Shown here in pieces: positions 27,117 to 35,943 of a DNA stretch of 64,000 bases. Made by a program: the position numbers and the translations under genes. How positions within the stretch are numbered: position 1 is the first letter of the stretch; every line of letters starts with the position of its first letter. The notes under the pieces are model-generated. The model had not been told where the DNA came from and did not search any database. It saw nothing but the letters and a program-made list of their open reading frames with translations. Source of the DNA: Alistipes onderdonkii (GTDB lineage Bacteria; Bacteroidota; Bacteroidia; Bacteroidales; Rikenellaceae); NCBI RefSeq assembly GCF_025145285.1, contig NZ_CP102251.1:1612001-1676000 (forward strand), in the 5' to 3' direction.

Positions 27117-27547
27117 TGTGCCGCCTCCCAGAATTTGAGGTATTTATCCTCCTTGCGGTGCATCTGTGCATTGGTGCGGGGCGTCTTGTCACCCTGCCCG
27201 CAGAGGTGCAGCACGCCGTGTACGATGACCCTGCGCATTTCCTGGAGCGTCGTGCAGCCGTATTGCCGGGCATTGTCGGCGACGGTCTCGACGTCGATGA
27301 AGATGTCGCCCGAGATTATGCGGGCGCCTTTGCGGTCGCTGTAATCGAACGTAATGACGTCGGTGAAATAGTCGTGCCCGAGCCACTGGCGGTTCATCTC
27401 CAGAAGCCGTTGCGCCGAGCAGAAGATGTAGCTCACATCGCCCGGCGTATACCCTTCCGCTTCGGCCACTGCGCGAAGCCATGCCGCCGTCAGGCGTTTC
27501 TGAGGCAGCCGGAAGGTACAATCGTCGTTATAGTATCGTATTGCCAT
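27113..27547 (-). CDS. ybeY: Endoribonuclease YbeY
   Basis: A 144-residue metal-dependent RNase for 16S rRNA 3'-end maturation and ribosome quality control. The UPF0054 signature is present as HGVLHLCGQGDK: the first two zinc histidines are kept, but the third position of the usual HGxLHLxGYDH is Lys. As far as I recall, related Bacteroidetes proteins share this change. The start at 27547 (MAIRYYNDD) lies 43 bases after an exact -7 box. The frame's extension to 27601 would include the promoter. Confidence 0.9.
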   Translation of the reverse strand: MAIRYYNDDCTFRLPQKRLTAAWLRAVAEAEGYTPGDVSYIFCSAQRLLEMNRQWLGHDYFTDVITFDYSDRKGARIISGDIFIDVETVADNARQYGCTTLQEMRRVIVHGVLHLCGQGDKTPRTNAQMHRKEDKYLKFWEAAQ

Positions 27548-27590
27548 GTTTAAGGACAGCCCGAGGCCGTAATCAGTCTGTAAATCTTTG

Positions 27591-27598
27591 CAAAAGTA
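27591..27598 (-). promoter_or_regulatory. -7 promoter element of ybeY-mnmG
   Basis: TACTTTTG on the minus strand is an exact TAnnTTTG match. The rest of the 370-base gap to 27917 holds only the divergent promoter described next. Confidence 0.65.
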
Positions 27599-27874
27599 CA
27601 AAAATAATGCAGATGAAAACGCCCCGGAGGGCTTTTTCTCGTTGCAGCTGTCCGGGGGCGTCCCGAAGCCGCATCGGCCTCCTCCGCCGGGAAGTGCCGT
27701 AAAAATGAAAAAATATATTTTTTCGGGTAAATCGGGATTTTAGTTACGGATTGTAACTTTTATTTGCGATCGGGATATACACAGGGAGTTGCGGACGGAT
27801 TTTTTCTTAATAATTATTCTGATTGACTGTTTGTTATGAAATATCCGCAGGGTATAACGAAAGGAAAAAACCGT

Positions 27875-27882
27875 TATATTTG
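27875..27882 (+). promoter_or_regulatory. -7 promoter element of the FN3 lipoprotein gene
   Basis: TATATTTG is an exact match, 35 bases before the ATG at 27918. Confidence 0.65.
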
Positions 27883-27917
27883 CCTTGTCACGAAGTATTA
27901 ACCAAAAATCTCAAAAA

Positions 27918-28712
27918 ATGAAAATCTTCAAAATGCTTACCGCACTTGCGGCTTTCTTTGCCGTGGCGTTGTTTTCGGGGTGTGATGACGACAAAAGGCC
28001 CGAACCCGATCCGCAGCCGGTGAAACTCGCTTCGCCCGAGATTGTCTTCAAGGATGTCAAACCCACGTCGTTCGCGGCTTCGTGGACAGCCGTGGAACAT
28101 GCTGCGGCATTCGGCTATAAACTGCTGGCGACCGAAAGGGGACAGGAGGTCGTCGTGGCTGAAGTAGCTTCGTATGATGCCGTGGAGGTCTCTTTTTCGG
28201 GGCTCAAGCCCGCTACGAAATATACGCTCGAAGTCGTCGCGCTGGCCGGGAACGACCCGGGATATACCGATTCGGATCCGGCGAAGGCTTCAACGACGAC
28301 AGCCGACGAACCGGTCGTCGTGACGTCGCCGTGGGTCGATGTCGAATTCTCTTACGAGACGGTCGGCGGAAAGGGGACGTTGCGTGTCACCAACAAAGCC
28401 AATGTCAAGTGTGCGCATTTTTATTCGAGTACCGAGACGGTGAATGTTATCGGCGAAGGGTATGATGACGAAAAGACGCTGATCGGGTATATCCTGCTGG
28501 ATTACGAGGAGAACGTGCCGGGCGTTTATATGGACACGGCCGAGCACAAGTTCAATAACAACGGTGCCGGATTCAAGGCCGGCGACAAGCTCTTCTACTA
28601 TGTCGTGGGCGTGGATGCGGCCGACAAACCGGGCGACCTGAACTGGTTTTGGGTCGAAATCCCCGCCAACATAGGCGACCCGGTGATTATCCTCGATTCG
28701 CCGGAGGTCTGA
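27918..28712 (+). CDS. Lipoprotein with one fibronectin type III domain
   Basis: A 264-residue surface or periplasmic lipoprotein. The signal peptide ends in the lipobox FSGC (Cys22), followed by an acidic DDDKRPEPDPQP linker, the pattern of Bacteroidetes lipoproteins exported to the cell surface. Residues about 35-130 form an FN3 domain (SFAASWTAVEHAAAFGYKLL, LKPATKYTLEVVAL). The C-terminal half (about 140-264) has no recognised domain. The start at 27918 (MKIFKML) lies after the promoter. It is a single-gene unit whose function is unknown. Confidence 0.8.
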   Translation: MKIFKMLTALAAFFAVALFSGCDDDKRPEPDPQPVKLASPEIVFKDVKPTSFAASWTAVEHAAAFGYKLLATERGQEVVVAEVASYDAVEVSFSGLKPATKYTLEVVALAGNDPGYTDSDPAKASTTTADEPVVVTSPWVDVEFSYETVGGKGTLRVTNKANVKCAHFYSSTETVNVIGEGYDDEKTLIGYILLDYEENVPGVYMDTAEHKFNNNGAGFKAGDKLFYYVVGVDAADKPGDLNWFWVEIPANIGDPVIILDSPEV

Positions 28713-28732
28713 CGACTTTCCGGAATAATTGG

Positions 28733-28766
28733 TAAGCGGGATCAGGTAGAAGCCTGATCCCGCTTA
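28733..28766 (+). terminator. Terminator-like hairpin after the FN3 lipoprotein gene
   Basis: A perfect 14-bp stem (28733-28746 with 28753-28766) with a TAGAAG loop is followed by TTGT rather than a T-run. Confidence 0.65.
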
Positions 28767-28969
28767 TTGTGCCCTGTCCAGGCTTGGTGCTGGGCAGCAT
28801 ACAAGGTCTTTTCAAGCCGGAAAAGGTCGACGGGAGAGCTGGCCTGTTTAATGAGGAATTTCTGCCCGCCGATGCCTGAAGTTTTTGATGGGAATTATCC
28901 TTCGCCCGAAACGGTATTTAGCGGGAACGCCGCCAGAAACAGTTCGGGGTTGGGGGCGCCGTCTGAAAC

Positions 28970-29300
28970 AGTCCCCGCCCGAGTGTGGGCGTCTGGGACT
29001 GTAGCCCGAAACGGTTTTCGGTATGTCGCCGGGGTTACCGTTCGGAGGGGGTTCCGGTTCGGTGTTTATCGTCGGGGTTTACCGTTTGAAGCAGTTTTCG
29101 GCGCGGAGCTTCATGCCGGGGTTGTCGTCCGGAGGGGTTTCCGGTTCGGTGTGTGTTGCCGGAGTTTGCCATTCGGAGTGTTTCCGATCCGGGATTTATT
29201 GTCGGTGTTTATCGTTCGGAAGGGTTCCCGGTTCGGTGTTTATCGCCGGGGTTTACCGTTTGAAACAGTTTTCGGCGCGGAGCTTCTCGCCGGGGTTCGG
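28970..29300. repeat. Degenerate tandem repeat cluster downstream of the EnvC-like gene
   Basis: Variants of a roughly 44-base unit (GTTCGGAGGGGTTCCGG and then TTCGGTGTTTATCGCCGG) recur at about 29040, 29128, 29171 and 29214. Two longer copies, 29040-29123 and 29214-29297, are both 84 bases and differ at seven positions. The second contains the last 14 codons of the EnvC-like gene, so the first is a detached copy of that gene's tail. The sequence from 28767 to 28969 holds weaker CCCGAAAC-type echoes and no gene. Confidence 0.75.
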
Positions 29301-30377
29301 CGGGTAGATGCCGAATACCAGTTTGTACTCGGTTTCCATCGTCATGATGTTGACCGACGAGCCGATGGTGCCCAACTGTTCGTTTCTTGCCACTTTCTGG
29401 CCCTTTTCGACGCAGATCGACCCCATGTTGGCATAGGAGGTTATATATTCGCCGTGAGCCACGAAAACGTCGTATTTGTTGGTGATGCGGTTGCGCTTGA
29501 TTTCGACGACCTTTCCGTCGTAGATCGAAATGACGTGCGCACCCTTGGGGCCGGCGATCTCGGCCATGTTTTCCTTGTAGCGTTTTACCGAACCGGCCGT
29601 GACGGGAAGCCTCAGCCCCGTGGTCTTGGTCGAGAACGACGCACCCTCGGTATTGCCTTTGGTGAGTTTGCGCAGCTCGCTGATGGCCACGTCGAGTTGC
29701 TGTTCCTGCGACAGTTTGCGTTGCAGGGCCTGTTTCTCCTTCTGCGACATTTGGCGGATATTGGCCCGGGCGTTGCGCGAATCGCGCTGGAGCTTCTGTT
29801 TCTGGGCGGTGAGGTTCTGCGTCACCGAATCCAACGAGCGTTTGCGACGGTCGAGCAGCTCCTTCTCGCGGGCGACCTGTTCCGAAAGTGCGGCGATGTC
29901 GTGCAGTTTGCGTTCGCGCATCGAAGCCACCTCGCGCAGGTTGGTGATCTTTTTCGCGACGTCGGCGAAGTCGCGCGACGAGAAAATGTAGGTCAGGTAA
30001 TTGTTGTGCTTATAGTTGCGGTAGGCCTCGCGTACCATCTCGGCATACTGCGTACGGTTGCGTTCCAGGGCCGAGCTGAGATCGCCGGCGACGCTGTCCG
30101 TACGGGATATCTCCTTGCGCAGCAGGCGCACCTGCTTCTCGGTCTCTTCGAGCAGTTGGTTGCGGGAGTCGAGCTGGCGCGCCAGGCGGCGAACCCGTTC
30201 CTCGGTGGCGGCGCGGCCTTCCTGTATCTTCGAGATCGCGCGTTCCTCGTCGGCAATCCTCTTTTCCAGGGCGGCGATGACCCGTTTCTGCTCTTCGATG
30301 GCATCGCGGCCCCCCTGCGCCGCAGCGGTAAAGGCGGCGAACAGGAAAAGGAGGGTCAGTATGCGGGCGGGCTTCAT
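29253..30377 (-). CDS. EnvC-like murein hydrolase activator with degenerate LytM domain
   Basis: A 374-residue exported protein. A signal peptide (about 1-20) precedes a long coiled coil (about 25-245, rich in E, R, K and Q), then a C-terminal LytM/M23-like domain (about 265-374). The M23 zinc motifs (HxxxD and HxH) are missing: the C-terminal block reads VFVAHGEYITSYANMGS. It is therefore likely an amidase activator like E. coli EnvC rather than a peptidase. The start at 30377 (MKPARILT) follows the TPR stop by five bases; the GTG nine bases upstream overlaps that stop. Confidence 0.85.
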   Translation of the reverse strand: MKPARILTLLFLFAAFTAAAQGGRDAIEEQKRVIAALEKRIADEERAISKIQEGRAATEERVRRLARQLDSRNQLLEETEKQVRLLRKEISRTDSVAGDLSSALERNRTQYAEMVREAYRNYKHNNYLTYIFSSRDFADVAKKITNLREVASMRERKLHDIAALSEQVAREKELLDRRKRSLDSVTQNLTAQKQKLQRDSRNARANIRQMSQKEKQALQRKLSQEQQLDVAISELRKLTKGNTEGASFSTKTTGLRLPVTAGSVKRYKENMAEIAGPKGAHVISIYDGKVVEIKRNRITNKYDVFVAHGEYITSYANMGSICVEKGQKVARNEQLGTIGSSVNIMTMETEYKLVFGIYPPNPGEKLRAENCFKR

Positions 30378-30382
30378 CACGG

Positions 30383-32161
30383 TCACTCTTTTTCGGCTTT
30401 GCCCTGTTCCATGCGGCGGGTGATCTGGTCGGCGTCGTAGCCCTTTTCGAGTCCCTTGCGCCAGTATATTTCGGCCATGAACTGTTCGCCCATGGCATGC
30501 AGGATATCCCCGTAATGAACCAGCAGCGCCGCACTCTCCTGCCCGTCGAGGGCGATGGCCTGCTGCATCACCTTCTTGGCCTCGGCCGTGCGTCCCAGCT
30601 TGAAGAGCACCCAGGCATGGGTGTCCAGGTAGGTGGGGTTGTTGTCCGTGAGGGCGATGGCGCGGCTCGACATCGTGAGCGCCTTTTCGAGTTCACGCCC
30701 TTCGAGCGAGAGGAAATAGGCGTAGTTGTTGAGTACCATGGCGTTATCCGGATCGTAGCGCAGGCTGTGGTCGTAGGCTTTGTAGCACTGCTTCATATCC
30801 GCCCGGAACGAACCTTTTCGGACAGCCCGGGCGAAATTGTCGTCGATGTCCTGTTCGCCGGCGGTGGCTTTCTGGTGCCAGGTGTCGCCGATAAATCCCC
30901 AGATCACGCTGCGCAGCGAATCTGTCCGGGCATAGCCCAGCGATTGTTTGTAGGCTTTGATCGCCTGGGGATATTGTTTGGAATAATTCAGCGTATGCCC
31001 TTTCGAGAGGTGGAAATCGACCTGTCCGGGAAAGAGCTCCAGGGCGCGCCCGATATAGCGGTTCACCGAATCGGGATGCTGAAGATAGCTCTCGATGTCT
31101 ATCACCGAACGGAAATACTCCTCGACGGGCGGCTGGTCGTCGAGGTGGAGTTTGTAGAGCGCGAGCGCCTGTTCCAGCTCGCCCGAGGCGATCAGGTGTT
31201 TGGCATAAAGTTCCACGACGCGCCTGTCCTGCGGGTAGCGGACGGCAAGCGTCGAGGCCAGCGTATTGAGCTGGGGGTAATATTCGCGGTAGAAACGCAT
31301 GTCGGAGGTGAAGATCCCGAAACGCTTGATCTTCGTGTCGAGCGGCATCTTGTCCGACTCGAAAAGCCGCTGCGTAACGTCCAGCACCGCCCGGTAATCG
31401 TGGCGGCCGTTGTAGAAATCGGCCAGCGACATGAGCGTCCCCACGTCGGTCGAGTCGATCTGCAATGCCCGGTCGTATTCGGCCTTTGCCAGCGAGTCCT
31501 TGCCCAGAATGCCGTAGAGGTCGGCCAGCACGACGTGGTGTTCGGCCTCGTAAGGCACCGCTTCGACCATGGCCTCGGCCTCTTCGACGGCCTTGTCCAT
31601 CTGGCGCGTAGAGACCAGCAGCTGCCGCTTCATGGTGCTCAGTACCGGGATGCGCCCGAAGCGCACCTCGGCCGAGTCGAGCGTGGCGATGGCCGAGAAG
31701 GGCTGCTGCGCCTGCTCGTAGAGGGCGGCCAGAATCCGGTAGTTGTCGGGGTTCTGCGGCTCGTCGCTGCGCAGGCGGCGGTAGACGGCCAGCGCCTCGT
31801 CGTAACGGCGGGCATAGATGAGTGCCTGCCCGAGGAACTGGTGGTACCACTTGTTGGCGGTGTCGAGCCGGAAGGCCGTGCGTGCCAGATCCACCGCCTC
31901 GTCGGGCGTGGAATACATGCCGTTTGCGGCCATTTCGTAATAGGCCGGTGCGAAGGTCGAGTCGTTGCGGATGGCCTCGACGAAGAATTCCCGCGCCCGG
32001 ACGGTATCGCGGGCGATGGCATTCTGTTTGATGCCTTCCGTATACAGCCATACGCTGCGCAGCGAATCGGGATAGCCGGGCGCGCCGGCGGGGCCTTTCC
32101 CGGCGGCGAATGCCGAAAGGAAGAGCACGCAGAGTACCGTGATCGCTGTCAGACGTTTCAT
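30383..32161 (-). CDS. Exported TPR-repeat protein
   Basis: A 592-residue protein with a signal peptide (about 1-20) and at least ten tetratricopeptide repeats through its length, for example AAYEQ-, LADLYGILGKDSLAKAEYDR- and NNYAYFLSLEGRELEKAL-type units. TPR arrays are scaffolds; in Bacteroidetes such proteins often sit beside EnvC-like genes in cell-envelope operons. It lies between pheS (13-base gap) and the EnvC-like gene (5-base gap) on the minus strand. The partner it binds is unknown. Confidence 0.85.
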   Translation of the reverse strand: MKRLTAITVLCVLFLSAFAAGKGPAGAPGYPDSLRSVWLYTEGIKQNAIARDTVRAREFFVEAIRNDSTFAPAYYEMAANGMYSTPDEAVDLARTAFRLDTANKWYHQFLGQALIYARRYDEALAVYRRLRSDEPQNPDNYRILAALYEQAQQPFSAIATLDSAEVRFGRIPVLSTMKRQLLVSTRQMDKAVEEAEAMVEAVPYEAEHHVVLADLYGILGKDSLAKAEYDRALQIDSTDVGTLMSLADFYNGRHDYRAVLDVTQRLFESDKMPLDTKIKRFGIFTSDMRFYREYYPQLNTLASTLAVRYPQDRRVVELYAKHLIASGELEQALALYKLHLDDQPPVEEYFRSVIDIESYLQHPDSVNRYIGRALELFPGQVDFHLSKGHTLNYSKQYPQAIKAYKQSLGYARTDSLRSVIWGFIGDTWHQKATAGEQDIDDNFARAVRKGSFRADMKQCYKAYDHSLRYDPDNAMVLNNYAYFLSLEGRELEKALTMSSRAIALTDNNPTYLDTHAWVLFKLGRTAEAKKVMQQAIALDGQESAALLVHYGDILHAMGEQFMAEIYWRKGLEKGYDADQITRRMEQGKAEKE

Positions 32162-32174
32162 GGGCCCGGTGGTT

Positions 32175-33200
32175 TTAGAGTGCCGTGTCGAACTGGTGGA
32201 GGAAACGCACGTCGTTCTCGAAATAGAGGCGCAGGTCTTTCACGCCGTATTTGAGCATTGCGATGCGTTCAATACCCATGCCGAAGGCGAAGCCCGAGTA
32301 TTTTTCGGGGTCTATGCCGTTTGCCCGCAGTACGTTGGGGTCAACCATGCCGCAGCCCATGATTTCGAGCCAGCCGGTACCCTTGCACACCGGGCAGCCC
32401 TTGCCCCCGCAGAGGTTGCACGATACGTCGACCTCGGCCGAAGGTTCGGTAAAGGGGAAATACGACGGGCGCATGCGGATGACGGCCTGCTCGCCGAAGA
32501 CCTCCTTGGCGAAGTAGAGCAGCGACTGTTTCATGTCGGCGAACGACACCCCTTCGTCGATGTAGAGGCCCTCGATCTGGTGGAAGATGCAGTGCGCGCG
32601 GTACGAAATGGCTTCGTTGCGGAACACGCAGCCGGGGCAGATGACACGGATGGGCGGTTTCTGGTGCTCCATGGTGCGTACCTGGATCGACGAGGTATGC
32701 GTGCGCAGCAGGATGTCGGGATCCTTTTCGATGAAGAACGTGTCCTGCATGTCGCGTGCCGGATGTTCGGGCGGGAAATTGAGCGCCGAGAAGACATGCC
32801 AGTCATCCTCGATTTCGGGGCCGTCGGCGACGGTGTAGCCCAGCCGCGAGAACACCTCGACGATCTGGTTCTTGACGATCGAGATCGGGTGGCGCGACCC
32901 CAACTGCTCGGCCGAACCGGGGCGGGTCATGTCTTCGGTCGCGGCGCCGTCGGCGGAGATCGCGTCCTGCAGTTGCTCGCGCAGGGCGTTTATGCGGTCG
33001 AGGGCGGTGGCCTTGAGCTTGTTGAGCTGCTGCCCCATTTCGCGCTTGAGCTCCGGGGCCACCGTCTTGAACTCTTCCATCAGGGCGTTCAGTTCGCCCT
33101 TCTTGCCGAGCACTTTGATGCGGAACTCCTCGATCTCGGCCGCTGCCTTCGGTTTGAACTCTTCGACACGTCGGAGAAGTTCATTGATTTTGTCGGTCAT
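32175..33200 (-). CDS. pheS: Phenylalanyl-tRNA synthetase alpha subunit
   Basis: A 341-residue class II catalytic subunit. An N-terminal coiled coil (about 1-85) binds tRNA-Phe. Motif 2 is within FRNEAISYRAHCIFHQIEG and motif 3 is GFAFGMGIERIAML. A zinc-like cluster (CNLCGGKGCPVCKGTGW), common in Bacteroidetes and chlamydial PheS, is inserted before motif 3. pheT is not adjacent. It heads an operon with the TPR and EnvC-like genes. Confidence 0.96.
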   Translation of the reverse strand: MTDKINELLRRVEEFKPKAAAEIEEFRIKVLGKKGELNALMEEFKTVAPELKREMGQQLNKLKATALDRINALREQLQDAISADGAATEDMTRPGSAEQLGSRHPISIVKNQIVEVFSRLGYTVADGPEIEDDWHVFSALNFPPEHPARDMQDTFFIEKDPDILLRTHTSSIQVRTMEHQKPPIRVICPGCVFRNEAISYRAHCIFHQIEGLYIDEGVSFADMKQSLLYFAKEVFGEQAVIRMRPSYFPFTEPSAEVDVSCNLCGGKGCPVCKGTGWLEIMGCGMVDPNVLRANGIDPEKYSGFAFGMGIERIAMLKYGVKDLRLYFENDVRFLHQFDTAL

Positions 33201-33262
33201 ATTTTGATTGTTTACGCTTTTTTCCGTATTTTTACCCGTCTTATTACGGTATATATAACGTG

Positions 33263-33270
33263 CAAAGTTA
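33263..33270 (-). promoter_or_regulatory. -7 promoter element of pheS
   Basis: TAACTTTG on the minus strand is an exact match, about 62 bases before the pheS ATG. It lies between the divergent pheS and patatin genes. Confidence 0.65.
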
Positions 33271-33285
33271 TAAAAAAATTGAGAT

Positions 33286-35613
33286 ATGTTGCGTAAAACC
33301 CTCTCATTTATCTCGGTGCTGTTGCTCGCTGCGACGGCTGCCGGGGCGCAGAACCCCGACGACGGGACTGCACGTCCCCGCTCGGTGGGCGTCGTGATGA
33401 GCGGCGGCGGCGCAAAGGGACTCTACCATATAGGCGTGCTCGAAGCCCTCGAGGAGAACGGCGTGCCGATCGATTACGTGGCGGGCACCTCGATGGGCTC
33501 GATCATCGCGGCCATGTATGCCGCGGGCTACTCCCCGGCCCAGATGCGCGAGATCGTCGCTTCGGGCGTGGTCAAGGAGTGGGTGTCGGGGCGTATCGAC
33601 CCCCGCTATACCCCCTACTACCGGCAGATCGGCCATAATCCGTCGTTTATCAGCGTGCGCCTGAACCTGGGAAGCTCGGGCAAACGCTTCCGCGTGACGA
33701 ACCTGATTTCTTCGACGCCGATCGAGATGGCGCTTACGGAGCTGTTCGCGCCGGCCTCGGCGGCCGCAGGCGGCGACTTCGACCGTCTGATGGTGCCTTT
33801 CCTCTGCGTGTCGAGCGATATGAACGCCCGCGAACCGGTGGTGATGCGCAACGGCGACCTGTGCGAAGCCGTGCGCTCGTCGATGTCCATCCCGCTGGTG
33901 TTCAAACCGATGAAAGTCGATTCGATGCTGCTGTACGACGGCGGTATTTACGACAACTTCCCGTGGCGGCCGCTCGACGTGGGGTTCCGTCCCGACCTGA
34001 TCGTGGGCAGCATCTGCACGGCGGGCAACACTCCGCCGGGCGAGGACATCAACATCCTCGACCAGGCTTTCATGCTGGCGATGCACGATACGGACTATGA
34101 CCTGCCCAAGGGACGCAGTGTCACGGTACGCCGTGCGGTGGATGTCAACATGCTCGACTTCGACAGTGCGGTGGCCGTGATGGACTCCGGGTATGCGGAT
34201 GCGATGGCCGTCATGCCGCAGATCCTGGAGCGGGTTTCCGAACGCTGGTCGCCCCAGCGCTATGCCGAGCGGCGCGAAGAGTTCCGCGCCAAATGCCCGC
34301 CGCTGGTCTTCAACGACTATAAACTCGAAGGGCTCTCCCCGGCTCCCGAGGCCTATATCCGCGACTTCGTGAAGGTAGACCGCCGTACCCCCGGGCGCCA
34401 GCGCCCGATGGGCTTCTCCGAACTGCGCGACAACCTCTATGCGGTGCTTGCGGACGGCGATTTCACGATGGATTTCCCGCATGTGGCATACGACACCGTG
34501 AAGGAACGCTATTCGTTCCGGGCGAAGTTCCATACCAAACCCAATTTCAAGATCACGATCGGCGGCAATGTCTCCTCGACGGCCTTCAACCAGGCCTACA
34601 TCGGCGTCAATTACCAGACGATCGGACGCGTGGGGCAGCAGTTGGGCGCCGACCTCTACCTCGGGCCGATCTATACGTGGGGTACGATCGGCGGGCGCAC
34701 GGATTTCTATGCGTGGAAGCCGATCTTCCTGGACTACTCCTATAATTTCGCCGTGCGGAATTTCCGCCACGGGTCGTTCGGCAACGTCACCAAAATCGAC
34801 AACACGCGGCAGGTCAAGAACAGCGAAAGTTTCTTCTCGGTGGCTGCCGGGATGCCCCTCGCCCACCGCGGCGTCTTCCTGATCCGCGCCAACGGCGGGC
34901 ATGTCAATTACCGGTACGATTCCGACGAGCTTTTCGCCGATGATACCGACCATTCGCGCTATTCGTTCTTCGGGATCAAGGCCGAGCTGGCACGCAATAC
35001 GCTCGACAAGTTCCTCTATCCCCGCCGGGGTTCCGACCTGAAACTGTCGGGCATCTTCGTCACGGGGCGCGATAAATACGAGCCGTTCGATGCGAAAAAG
35101 TTCCTGTCGCGGACGCCCCGCCAGTGGTTCGGGGCACGGTTTACGTGGGACAAGTATTTCGACATGCCGGGCTGCAGCTGGCTTTCGCTGGGGCTGAATG
35201 TCGACGGCGTGATCACGAACCACCCCGAGTTCACGACCGAGGGAGCCACGGTGATGTCGATGCCGGCCTATGAGCCGGTGCCTCATGCGCAGATGATTTA
35301 CATGCCCGACTTCCGTGGCAGGCGGTTCGCGGCGGGCGGTATCATGCCCACCTTCGACCTGATGCACAACTTCTTCCTGCGCACGGGTTTCTACGCCATG
35401 TTCCGCGAGAAACGCAGTTTCGTGCCCGGGGTGTCGGGCCCGGTGGAAGATAAGCGCTGGCACTATATCGCCGAGGCGTCGCTGGTCTACCATACGCCGA
35501 TCGGCCCGGTCAGCCTGGCCCTGACCAAATATGACCTGCGCAACTGGAAGAACATGTACCTGACGTTCAATTTCGGGTATGCGATCTTCGCGCCCAAGGG
35601 GACGTTCTATTAG
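33286..35613 (+). CDS. Patatin-like phospholipase with outer-membrane barrel
   Basis: A 775-residue protein with a signal peptide (about 1-21). The patatin domain (about 30-320) has the oxyanion SGGGAKG (39-45), nucleophile Ser69 in GTSMG and the DGG dyad at Asp218. It is followed by a short POTRA-like segment and a C-terminal Omp85-type barrel (about 430-775, ending in aromatic strands). The architecture is that of PlpD/FplA-type type Vd autotransporters, which expose or release a lipase. Its lipid target is unknown. It is transcribed divergently from pheS. Confidence 0.9.
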   Translation: MLRKTLSFISVLLLAATAAGAQNPDDGTARPRSVGVVMSGGGAKGLYHIGVLEALEENGVPIDYVAGTSMGSIIAAMYAAGYSPAQMREIVASGVVKEWVSGRIDPRYTPYYRQIGHNPSFISVRLNLGSSGKRFRVTNLISSTPIEMALTELFAPASAAAGGDFDRLMVPFLCVSSDMNAREPVVMRNGDLCEAVRSSMSIPLVFKPMKVDSMLLYDGGIYDNFPWRPLDVGFRPDLIVGSICTAGNTPPGEDINILDQAFMLAMHDTDYDLPKGRSVTVRRAVDVNMLDFDSAVAVMDSGYADAMAVMPQILERVSERWSPQRYAERREEFRAKCPPLVFNDYKLEGLSPAPEAYIRDFVKVDRRTPGRQRPMGFSELRDNLYAVLADGDFTMDFPHVAYDTVKERYSFRAKFHTKPNFKITIGGNVSSTAFNQAYIGVNYQTIGRVGQQLGADLYLGPIYTWGTIGGRTDFYAWKPIFLDYSYNFAVRNFRHGSFGNVTKIDNTRQVKNSESFFSVAAGMPLAHRGVFLIRANGGHVNYRYDSDELFADDTDHSRYSFFGIKAELARNTLDKFLYPRRGSDLKLSGIFVTGRDKYEPFDAKKFLSRTPRQWFGARFTWDKYFDMPGCSWLSLGLNVDGVITNHPEFTTEGATVMSMPAYEPVPHAQMIYMPDFRGRRFAAGGIMPTFDLMHNFFLRTGFYAMFREKRSFVPGVSGPVEDKRWHYIAEASLVYHTPIGPVSLALTKYDLRNWKNMYLTFNFGYAIFAPKGTFY

Positions 35614-35878
35614 CGGGCTGTGACGGCGGGCGATTCCTGCGCGGTTTTTGTGGTTCGCAATCCGGTTCCGCGGCTTCCTGTCCGGCTTTATGGCGTGCTG
35701 CGCAGTTCCTTCGTACGCTCCGGGGGGGGGCGGAATAAGCGGCGGCGTGAATAAGGGTGTTGCCTGATCGGGCCGCAGGGGTTTGCCCGGGGCTGGAGGG
35801 CGGACTCCGGAGCCTTTGCCGCGGCGGGCTGCATTATTTTTTCTGTTATCGGAATAACACTTTTTTAAATTATTTTCA

Positions 35879-35886
35879 TAAATTTG
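35879..35886 (+). promoter_or_regulatory. -7 promoter element of pgk
   Basis: TAAATTTG is an exact match, 57 bases before the chosen start at 35944. The 265 bases before it, after the patatin gene, show a run of nine G residues near 35721 and no gene. Confidence 0.65.
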
Positions 35887-35943
35887 CCCCGGTAATACCG
35901 GATGAAAGATCAATTCAACAAAATAATTCAAAATCAAAGAGCT

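Noticed and set aside
29040..29297. CRISPR array
   Set aside because: Units are degenerate, variably spaced and lack unique spacers; no cas genes. It is a duplication cluster.
28767..30440. A 557-codon + strand frame across the repeat cluster and the EnvC-like gene
   Set aside because: The first part translates the DNA repeats and the rest is antisense to the EnvC-like gene; no signal or start site fits.
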